In this document: in pieces, positions 53,601 through 64,000 of the stretch
Position numbering within the stretch: position 1 is the stretch's first letter
How the letters are laid out: the number at the start of each line of letters is the position of its first letter
DNA from: Tetrahymena thermophila SB210
Taxonomy: Eukaryota > Ciliophora > Oligohymenophorea > Hymenostomatida > Tetrahymenidae
DNA length: 64,000 bases
Direction: 5' to 3'
Assembly (NCBI RefSeq): GCF_000189635.1
Contig: NW_002476482.1
Location: 87,054 to 151,053 of the forward strand
Notes under the pieces: model-generated
Told to the model about the DNA's origin: nothing
The model's input: the letters and a program-made list of their open reading frames with translations, nothing else
Databases searched by the model: none
Made by a program: the position numbers and the translations under genes

Positions 53601-56600
53601 ATAAATTTCATCAACTTAATTCATATCTGAGTAATTTAAGAATTTAAAAATAGGAAGCATGATTCTCAATTTTAACTTGACAGATAATAATTGGCTTAAT
53701 TTTAATTCGTTTAAATAATTATAAAAGTTTTAGCTTTCTAATATTACTATCTAATTTAGCAAGTAAGGTGGAACTATTTACATGAATTCTTATGATTATC
53801 TTATTATAAATGAGATTACATTTAGAGATCAAATAATCAATACTTAAATCTTCTTTTAAAATATCAGCAATATTATCATAAATAACATGGAATTTAAAAA
53901 CATCACTTTATAGTCATAGTCTTCTTTTCTTTCATTTGAAGGAATCAAAAATTTATTGATAAGAAATCTTACTATCAGTAAATGTAATTTGACCCAAAAT
54001 ATAATTCAAGTTAACAATTTAACTAATCTTACCATGGAGAATATAATTATTACAGAAAATAAGTTCTTACAAGGATTTATATTTGCCAATTAGTCTGTTA
54101 ATGTTTTTTCTAATCAGATTTAAGTTATAAATAATTAATTAAATGCTAATACTAACCAATAAAATTAAATAAATCCATACCTGTTCAATTTTTAGTAAGT
54201 TTAATAAGTTTTATTTAGCAACATAACTTTTAATAACTCATAAAATTTGGGATTTATAAATTTCACAGGCATGATGATAAATTTTTAGTTTTTGTATTCC
54301 ATGTAAATTAATAATTCTTTTTTCAATGAAATACAATTATAGATACCTGTAATTATGATAACATAAGGATAAACTGTAAATATAGCAAATATGACAGTTT
54401 AAAAAATGAATAGCTCACACTTTATGCAAATATAATTAGTAGATCAGCTCTTTTTAAAAAAATTAACCTTTATTAATGTAAATGAAAATTTAATTGAATT
54501 AAAAAATTTAGAATCTTCTTTATCTAATTAATTTTAAAAATATTTGTTGAGTCTTGGTGGAATAAACAATTTTATACTTTCAAATTTAGAAATTTCTTTT
54601 TGCAACAATATCGGAATGCTTAGTCTAGTTTAATATTAGGTAGGAAAAAGCTCAATCTTAAATAGCAATAATCTTTAAGCAAATAAAATAATAATAACTA
54701 ACTCAATATCAAACATAAATGAACCTGCTATCAATTTAAATAACCAATAATCAAATATACTTCAGTTAAAGGTTAAAAATTTAACATTCTCTAGTAATAT
54801 TATGAATATTAATTCCTAATAATTATTTTAGATGAATAATTCCTAATTTATTAATATTTAATTGAAAAATTATTCTACAACTATTTACAGTACTGATAGT
54901 TAGGTTATTTAAATATTTAATTCTTAATATTTAAATATTTCTTCATAACAAAAATCTACAGTTTTTTTAACAAAATCAGTAGATTAAATAGCAATACAAA
55001 ATTGTACATTTAAACAAAATAATAATATTTAATTTGATATTTCTTCATCTCCAAGTTTTGACGATCATAGTATTATTAATATTTAAAACTGCATCAATTT
55101 CTTAGTTTAGGATTCCCTATTTGTATAAAATATTTGCTTTGGCAACGGAGGAGCAATCTATTTATCCTAAATTTAGAAATCTATAATAAATAACACAAAG
55201 TTTATGCTAAATTAGGCTCAATAAAATTCAGGAGGAGCAATTTATGCTTCTAACTCTTATATTAATATAAATAAATGCATTTTTTAGAATAATATATCTA
55301 AAAAGGAAAGAGGAGGAGCTATCTATTCTGATAATACTTATATCATAATAAGCAATTCTAATATTATAAATAATATTGCCTATGTGGGTGGTGGAGTTTA
55401 TTATAATAAAATGAATACAATAGATGTTGATAGAGCTAGCTAAATTTATGGAAACAAAGGTAAAATTATTAATAATTTATTTACTTTTTATTAAATTATC
55501 TATTTTATAGGAAGATTCTATGGTGATAATTTAGGTTCTTATCCAAGAAAGCTATTAAAAGTCGATTTAAAAACAAAATAGATTTACAGCAAAATAGTAA
55601 TTCAAAACTTTCAAAGTGGCAATTATACAAAATAACCTATATTTGTGCAATATTTTGATGAAGAAAATAAAATATTAAATTTTAACATTGCAGAATCGCC
55701 TAATTAGCTTTCTCCAAGCATAAAATAAGAGATACAAAATTATTAAATATCAATAGCAAATTCAACTGAAATAAAAGACTTAACTATAATTTTAGGATAA
55801 TAGTTGCAATATATAAAGAAAATCAATTTATTTTAACTAAATATAACAGCAGGAAATTATTATAAAACTGATTTCTAATTGGTTTTATATTCAGAGTTTT
55901 TTGGCATGAAGCTTACTTTAGATGTATTCCTCAGTTTTAGAAAATGTCAAATCGGAGAAATTTTATATCCAAAGCAAGGATATATCTCGTAATTTTATTT
56001 TTATATTTAATTTATTTATAATAACTTTTAAAAAAATAAAAGCTGCGATTAATGTATATAAGGCACTTATTCTGTAGTTAATCCATACTAAGGGTAAAGC
56101 AATAATCCTGTTCAGTGCTTAAAATGTCCCTCAAATAAAGCAAAGTTATGTTATTCTAACAGGATAATTTTGTAAGACAATTATTGGAGAGAATCAAATT
56201 AAACGGATATTATTTATTCTTGCGATACTATAGGATGTAGTGAAACATCTTATAATTAAATAAATGGCTGTATAAAAGGATATATAGGTCCATTATGCAA
56301 TACTTGTGATTTTAAAGGAAAAATATGGTAAAATAGCTATGCTTAAAAAGGTAAAGAATGTATTGAATGTGCAAAAGTAGTAGATTTATATATTTATTTG
56401 ATTTTGCTAATATGTTTATATGCTTTATATATTGTAAAAAGCGTAAATAAGTAGATAGATACGAATATACTAATTATCAAAATAGATTACTTAAGAAAAA
56501 TGCATATATTGTTTTTAAGCAGATCAAAATATATAGGCTCAGATACTGGCATTATACTAAAGATATTTTTTAACTACTTATAAATACTATCATCATCAAT

Positions 56601-57800
56601 TGATGTGTATAATTAAATTCCTAATATTATTGGAAGTACATTTAAAATAGCTGGGGATCCTGCGTAAGTAACTTACACAAATTTAGATTGTATTTACAAG
56701 GATTGGATAATTTCTTAGCTTTGGTTTAACAGGTTAATAATGCAAATTACCTAAATCTTAATTATTACATCAATTGTACTTTTATCCAGAATTCTGTTAG
56801 ATAAACGTTCAAGAGTTTTTTATAAAAAAAAGATATATTTTATATTTCTTTATTTCTTTTATTAGCCTTCAATTGTTAAATTGCTTGTTTCTCTTTGCTT
56901 ATGTAAAAGTATAGGAACTAAAGTCTATATGCTTAATGATCTTACCTAATAGTGTTGGACAAGTTAACATATACTTTTTTCAGTAGGAATCATATATCCG
57001 CTTACAATAGTTTGGTGTATAGGAATACCATTGATATTCTTATATAAAATTAGATCTGCAATTATTTCGAATTAAAAAGATAGAGTTTAATTTTTCTTAT
57101 CATATTATTTTATTTTGCAAGGCTATAAAGATAAATTTTATTATTGGGAAATACTTAAAATGTTTCAAAAATTAATTATAATGATTATTCTAAATTTAGA
57201 TATTTAGAATATTACTTAAAGATAAATAATATCAGTGATTTGTTTTATCTACCTAATTGGAACAATTTAATAGAATCCATACAAATAAAAGTCACTTCAA
57301 AATTTAGAAGTATTGCTTTAAGTTGTAGTTGTAATTTCTTTAGCATTATAAACAATCGTCTATGCCTAAGAATCTGATATCTATAGTATACTTGTAATAA
57401 TAGTCATCTTATTTATTATTAATCTTTACTGTTTGATAAGAATAATATTTTAATATTATTATTCAGCTATTAACCTTATTTTTAAATCTAAAAGTAAAAA
57501 TATAAAGAAGTTTTTACATTTTTTATTCAAAATTAAAGTCATTAAATTTGATATTAAGAAAAAACAATCATCACTATCACGAATAAGCAATTTATGGAAA
57601 ATCATTTACAAAAATAAATCTCAACTAAATTTCAGATAATTATATTCTACTTAATAACTGAGCTTGCAAACCTAGAGACTATAGCCAGAAATTCAATTTG
57701 AAATTAATACAGTAATTTATAATTTAAATAATTTGATTTAAAAAGTTAATTTTAATAATAGGATTAAGATAAATTATTATCTATAGCTAAGATAAAATGA
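47666..57800 (+). CDS. giant multidomain membrane protein, copy 4 (3112 aa), second subfamily
   Basis: Fourteen exons: 47666-47866, 47919-48308, 48362-48985, 49037-49118, 49193-50448, 50576-50861, 50913-51574, 51632-52498, 52572-53324, 53371-53450, 53508-55459, 55511-55988, 56043-57711, 57762-57800. Total 9339 nt, all in phase. Signal peptide MKKIQDLIILVFICFL, then Cys-rich repeats (CQQCLQNCSEC, CVLCMPGF, CQQCKDGY), the WD-like strand GEIQIWKE, beta-rich region, glycine-rich GGAIY/GGGVY repeats, the CIKGYIGPLCNTC cluster and about seven membrane spans. The protein is clearly homologous to copies 1-3 but diverged along its length; exons 5, 8, 11 and 13 differ by whole codons. The last exon (13 codons, ending SIAKIK) and the preceding tail are unrelated to the EKEK-type end of copies 1-3, so the cytoplasmic tail has diverged most. 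Intact. Confidence 0.9.
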
Positions 57801-58299
57801 AATCAAAGGACAAAAAAAAGATTCGGCATCATTTTATACTTTAAACAAAGAAGTTTAAAAACTAAAATTTTTTAATAATTAAAAATAAATAAATTAATAT
57901 GTAAAGTAATTTATAAACTTCTCTACTATAATTAAATCTATCATAAATATAAATTTTCTTTTATTAATCATGATGTTTTATTTTAATTAAAATAATAATT
58001 TTTATTTAAATTATTAAATATTATAGCAATTAAAACATATAAAATCAAAAAAATATTATATATAATAAATTTATGTAATTATTCATATTAAATTGGTAAT
58101 AAGAAATTATTTTTTTTTTAAGCTGATTAATTTATTCTATTTTAAAATTTAAAAAAAACATTTACATAATAAAAAATCCTCAATTAGCAATATATAAATT
58201 TATCTAATAACCAGTAAAAAGTAAATTCATAGTATTTTTATGGTTTTTTTTATCAATTAATTTAGTATTAAAGATATTTAATTAATACATTTAAATAGT
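57801..58299. promoter_or_regulatory. spacer between giant genes 4 and 5
   Basis: A+T-rich. The final 100 bp (about 58195-58299) match the leader ahead of copy 4 and should contain the promoter and 5' untranslated region. The rest shows nothing recognisable. Confidence 0.5.
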
Positions 58300-61200
58300 A
58301 TGAGGAAAATATAAGACTTACTCATTTTAGTGTTTATCTGTTTTGTAAAGTAAGCATAGCAATTAAGCATACCAGATGTATGTCCTTTAGTTAGCAATTT
58401 TTTTTTAAGTTAATCTGATCAATGTTAATAGTGCTTAAAAAATTGCAGCGAATGCTTTTCAAACAATTACTGTGTTTTATGTATGCCAGGATTCATTTTA
58501 GTAATATTATTCTATTTTTAACTTAAAATTAATCAATCTACGAAAATAGAATAGTTAGGGATAGTGTGTAGGTAATTGTGGAGATAATTAACTGAAAAAC
58601 ACTTTAAATAAGCAATGTTAAAACGTTCCTGATATAAATTGCTAGAAATATAATTAACAAAACTAATGCTAATAATGTAAAGATGGATATATTTTAAGTA
58701 AAAATAAAATATGCGAAAATACATTTTGTTCAGGTTATTAAGGCACCTATGATATTTCTACCTAAAAATGTTCTTTAGACGGATTTTTACTATCAGATTA
58801 CAGTAGGGAATAGTAAGATTAATAAGCCAACGCTCAATTAACCTAAGATTCTTTCAGTTTTTAGTACTCATCATTAAAGGAAAGCTTGAATGAGCAAATA
58901 ATAGAAATAATTGTTTTAGATATCTTAGATTACAAATTAGTACTTTTTTAATATATTTGTTTAAATTTTGTAATATATTTATTAATATTATTTAGGTAAT
59001 AGGAAGAACTATTCAATACATCATATTTTATGAGTACAAATCAATGTCTGCCTTATATTTATTTGATATGAAAATTCCAATTATTTAATTATAAGCTAAT
59101 CAATAATAAATGAAGCTCTATGCTTTGATTTCACACTGCGATACTACTAATTTAAATACAAAATATGTCTTAAATTAACTTGTCTCTATTGACATAGCTT
59201 CATATTAATAAAATATAATCATCTCATATAATAATATAGTAGATTAAGGTTTATTTAATTCTTAATATTTGGTTTTTAGAAGCGGAAGTATTTTAATTAT
59301 ATTTCCTCTAAGCGATTAACATATGAAGACATTATAAACAAATATATAAATAAGTAGTTATTCTTTTTTATAAACTGAAGCAATCATTTTATTTACAGAT
59401 TATAATAATTAAGTATACTTGACAAATCCTACATTTACGGGTTATAACTTAATTAATTTAAGCTCAAACTCAAGATTTTAAATGGTCTAATCAATTCTTA
59501 CACAAAGTTTTATATCTGTCATTCAAACAGACTAAGCTAATTAAAAACAAAGTCTAATAATTTTTGGAATACAAAAATAAATGGATTCTTAAAATCAGAT
59601 TTATTATACTTTAGGATAGGTTATTTTTTTTTATTATTAAAAAATATTAATTAAAATTAAAATTTATTAGTAAATATAAGTTATCGAATATAGTGGACAA
59701 AATATTTAAGTGACAAATCTTATGAATGTAATATATTTGATTTCTAATACAGGTAAATTTTATTTGGAAAAAAATAAAAATTTATAAAATTTAATCTTAA
59801 AATAAAATAAAGAAATTTAAATTTGGAAAGAGTCAAAACAGGTTTTTTAAGTTAACATCGAAAATAGCTTGTACAATTTTATATAGGATGATTGCGTAAT
59901 AGTAAATTTTAATTAAAATATTTATGTCTTTCTTAATATTCAAAGCGATTCTTAAATAGAAAAACAAACATATAATTACCCTATTAGAACTTAAATAAAT
60001 ACTGTAGTTTTTTACTAAAATTCAATATTAGTAAGTGCATATTATACAATCTATTCCATTTAATATTACAAAAAAACAGAAAAATAATAAACCTTACAAT
60101 CTTTTAGCCATAGTAATAGCCAAATAAAGATAGATAAATAATTTAAATAAACTTTAGTGTACAGTGATGATGGGATCAAAGTTAAAATATTATTAATTAT
60201 TTATGATACAGAATATTATATAGTTGGTTATGTTAATAATTAATAAATTGCTTTTAGAGATCAAATTGGATCTTAAATAATTAACAGTTGGATAATACTT
60301 CAAAACCTGTTCATATAAGTTGATTAATAATTGTATTAGCTTAATTTAAATACATTTTAAAAGAAATAAATAAAATTTACAAATATTATCAAAATTTTAC
60401 CTGAAAATGATAATCTTTTTGTGATAGATTGGTCAGACCCATCTGATTGTTAATAATTACAGTTTACTAAATTTACTTCTGACTAAACATAAGTTTGCAC
60501 ACTATAATTTCCTAACAATCCTGATTATCAATTTACTTGTTTCATTAATATTTAAATAGAAAGTAATTTAATTGTATATGATGCTGGATTCTATTTCATA
60601 TTATTTTAATATAATTGCTAAGTCTAATATCAATCTATTACTGATTTTACAATGATTAAAATCATAGACTCGAATACTATAGTAATATATGGTGAGGACC
60701 TTTAGATATTATTATTAGATAGTAATACAATGATAGATACATAATTAAGTAGAATAAGTTAATTTGATATATTCAAAAATATTCTAGTTATTTGTGTCTA
60801 ATTTTAAGCAACAATAGGAGGCTCAAATTAACATTTAACAAAAATAAATCTAAATAAATATATCAATTACTATCCATAAGATCTAAATGAGTATAGTTAT
60901 GATTATGCAGTTTCTAATTTTATAATAAAAATAAATGGATAAACTTTAAAATATTTGGGTATGTCTTATTCTTTATTTTCTTATACATCCGTGTCTTTTT
61001 CAGATAATATCAGTCAAGTTGAGCCAGTTAGAAACTCTAATTCTCTTTTGCTTATAAGATTTTAAAATGTAATTATTATTAAAAATATATATCCATTTCA
61101 TTTGTTATAAATAATTTAAAAATTTATGGATTTTTTATTTTATAATTTTTAATAAAACTAAATCAATAAAAATAAAATATTTATTAAAATATAGGATAAA

Positions 61201-64000
61201 TATAGCGCTGTTTTATTAGATGGTCATGCAAATACTTAATTTTAAATAAATGGTAACATAAATGCCTTAATGTATTTTAAGAATTACATTATGTTTCTAT
61301 AAAAACCTTACAATTAATTATTAGTTTTAAAAGCATCAAATCAAATAAACTTAAACAAATTTTTTAAATACGATCAATTTTATGTATATAGTAGCGAAGC
61401 ATAGTAACTATCAGTATCATCTAATGGAGATGTTATAGAAATATAATATTATAAAGATGGGTCAAAAAAAGTATTTCAAAGTATTATTTTGTTAAAATTA
61501 AAAATTTATTTTAATTATCATTTTTTTTTTAGATAAAGCAAACAAATTAAAAATTCATTTCACAAATTATATTGAAGATACTTATATATATGCTAAAGTT
61601 AGTATATAATCTTTTGGATAGATTGTAATATCAGATATTTAAAGTGGTAAAGTAATTTAAATATAATAACCCACTTATTACAAAGTATTAAGAACAGATG
61701 ACATAGTTTTTATATTAATTCATGATTTAGATAATAATTAAATTATAATTGATTAAAATTTGAATGTTTTATAAGAAACTATTAATAGATTAAAAGAATA
61801 TTACATTTCTTTTCTCTGGAAAGAAAATTAAGACTCCTATTTTATTTCTATTTCTTCAAACAAGTTTACAGTATTTAATACAAAAGGTTTTTAAGTAATG
61901 TAAAAAGATTTTAATGTAATTGATTTGATTTAAAATGATTAATAATTAATTTTATTTTTGGATTCACAAGTGATTTAAATATAAATTAGCATACAAAAAA
62001 AGTAAATTTTTCAAATAAATTCTTTTCCTGTTGATAGTTAATACAAAAATATTTATGCTGATAAGTAAAATAAATTAATTTATATGTAGTTTTAAAACTT
62101 CTTGATAGTTTTATAAATTGATACCTTATAATAAATTTAGAAAATTGCTATTTAGAATGATTTTGTCTTTATAGGGAATGACTCATTAAATAAGGTAATT
62201 TTAATTAGTATTTATAATAGAAAAACATTTATATAAATTTTTTTTTTAATAGATTTAAATTTTTAAACAAGCTAATGCTATTATCTTATTCAAATTATTT
62301 AACACCTCTTTGTAAGTAATTCCTTTAAGTATTGATATAACTGCTATGAAAATATTTATAGATAGTGAGTTAGGAATATTAATTATTTGTGATAATAATA
62401 ATATTCAAGCATACATTTTATCTTATATAGGATAAGCATAATTTAGTAGCTTTATCATAACAACTGATTTAAATGTGTTAAGTTATAAATTTGTATTTAA
62501 TTATAATTATCATTTGAGTACTTTAATAGTTACTTAAGCTATAAATGTTTATAATCTTGACATAAATTATTTTTATTATAATCCTTAAAGTATTCAGCTT
62601 GCTACTGAAAATTAATCAGCAACTTTTGGATTATAAAAAGAGAATATAATTACAATAAATAATGATATTAATTATATATCGATATATGATAGTACATCAT
62701 AGTAACTTAAAGATAGTATAATTTTTAACTAAAATGTAGATCAAATTAATTTATAATAATATTAGATTATTAGTTTCAGCAAAGAAAATATCATAGTGTG
62801 TTTTAGAAAGACAGATTATTATATTCTTTAATTTTCACCTTTGAAGATAATTGAATTTATTTATCTTTCTGACGTTTAAAACGCTTATATATCTAACAAA
62901 TATGAAATGCTAGTTTATAGTAATATAAATTAATAAGTTTATTTTTTCTGCTCTAAATAGTAAAAATTTATCTAATTAAAGAAAGATTAGTAAGTAATAA
63001 GTTAACTAACCATAATTAATGAAAGGTTTATTGGTATATCTGTGCTAAATAATAATCTTTATTTATTTTTTGTATATGATACAATTCTATTGCAAAATGT
63101 ACCTCTAACCCTTTAAGAAGTATAAAATTTTTTATTAATTAAGAAAATATAAATATCTTTTATAACATTTTTATTCTATTAACTTTTTTTCAATTAAAAT
63201 AAAATTCAATAAAAATTATTATAAAAATTAGGGACAAATAGTAGATTTAAAAATAAAGAATTTTCTAGTAGTTTCGAAAATATCCTCATCAAATTTATCT
63301 ATCCTCTAGATATTTTAATTTAATTAAAATGATAATAAATACATTTACTACAATTTTTAATAAAATTGTTAGCTCTATATCAAGCAAATATTTAATAAAT
63401 AAAATTTTAATTAGGTAAATAGCATTTATATTATGACAATGTCAGATAATTTATTTATTCAGTTTTGGAAAATTAAAGAAACTTAAAATTTAGATTAAGT
63501 TTCTTAAAATATTTAAATTAAGTAGCTAGCTTTACCATGCTCTAACAACACTTAAATAAAAGTAGAAAAAGACTATTTTTATTTCATATGCCCCTTTGCT
63601 GCTTTTATTTATAATTCTGATATCATGTTTGTTTAAAGTATTAAATATCTAGTTAGCTCCCAAATAAATATTAACGATATATACCTCCTTGATTATGATA
63701 TATTTATAGTAAAACTCTAAAGTTAATTAGATTTATATGAAATCAATAACAATTTTAAATAAAAAATCAAATCACTTACAAAAATTTACAATCCTTTGAT
63801 TTACAAATATGCTTTAAACATCTAAAATAGTATTATTTAAATATCCTTATATGGAATATCAGATTTTAATTTATTTTAAGCTACAATTAATTATCAATCT
63901 AAACAATTCATGTACTAAATGGTTGAATTTTAAGATTAAAATAAAAGTTTAAGTGAAAATATCAAGCTTTATTGATAACTACAAGGTAATTTTTTATTGA
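58300..64000 (+). CDS. giant multidomain membrane protein, copy 5 (partial, with a suspected frameshift)
   Basis: Exons 1-8 are 58300-58500, 58550-58939, 58996-59619, 59671-59752, 59813-61068, 61195-61480, 61533-62194 and 62253-63119, each the same length as in copy 4. Exon 9 starts at 63232 and reaches its donor after 63985, giving 754 nt where the other four copies have 753. The extra base is in an A run at 63943-63946; downstream the frame meets TGA at 63973-63975. Up to there the protein (signal peptide MRKIQDLLILVFICFV, Cys-rich repeats, WD-like strand, beta-rich region) is intact and very close to copy 4. The gene leaves the window before its beta-helix and membrane parts. Either a recent null allele or a sequencing error in a homopolymer. 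Confidence 0.85.
63943..63946 (+). other. single-base insertion, frameshift in copy 5
   Basis: Four As where copy 4 has three at the equivalent place (AATAAAAG versus AATAAAG). This makes exon 9 one base too long and creates an early TGA at 63973-63975. Confidence 0.8.

Larger units (their letters stand above)
13855..64000 (+). repeat. head-to-tail array of five giant paralogous genes
   Basis: Start-to-start distances are 11186, 11380, 10641 and 10634 bp. Units 1-3 share upstream, coding and 3' sequence; units 4-5 form a second subfamily with their own shared leader (47570-47665 and about 58195-58299). Exon-intron structure is shared across all five. The array runs off the right edge. Ancestral order probably involved one duplication giving the two subfamilies and later unequal exchanges within each. 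Confidence 0.93.

Overview
The window reads as ciliate nuclear DNA, most likely from Tetrahymena or a close relative. It is roughly 80% A+T. Long reading frames appear only when TAA and TAG are read as glutamine and TGA as the only stop. Introns are mostly 45-110 nt, begin GTAA/GTAT and end in T-rich sequence plus AG, which fits Tetrahymena better than Paramecium (20-35 nt introns). Under the standard code almost nothing looks coding; under the ciliate code about three quarters of the window is gene. The one assembly gap is 100 Ns at 38272-38371.

Region 1 (181-9028): three tandem, same-strand paralogues (629, 625 and 622 aa). Each has one phase-1 intron at the same place and encodes a secreted, glycosylation-site-rich protein. 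Recurring helix motifs suggest an alpha/alpha-toroid fold, but no function can be assigned.

Region 2 (9700-13678): two divergently transcribed, diverged paralogues. The plus-strand gene (12377-13678) carries a full RecB/Cas4-type PD-(D/E)XK nuclease motif set; the minus-strand one (10004-11245) has lost the catalytic D-W-K. The 3' end of the minus-strand gene is duplicated in tandem as a fragment, and a decayed second copy of the plus-strand gene's 5' region seems to lie between the two genes.

Region 3 (about 13855 to the end): a head-to-tail array of five giant paralogues, about 10.6-11.4 kb per unit. Each has 14 exons (four complete copies, the fifth cut by the window edge) and encodes a protein of about 3,115 aa: signal peptide, cysteine-rich furin-like repeats, a long beta-rich region with one WD-like strand, a parallel-beta-helix-like segment with GGAIY repeats, a second cysteine cluster, about seven membrane spans and a basic tail. 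Copies 1-3 form one subfamily and copies 4-5 another. Exon lengths and phases are almost perfectly conserved while introns drift. Copies 1, 2 and 4 are open from end to end, copy 3 is open apart from the assembly gap, and copy 5 has a one-base insertion near the right edge that breaks its frame.

The layout is typical of a rapidly expanding cluster of surface or secreted proteins. No rRNA, tRNA, CRISPR, canonical transposon or telomere was recognised.
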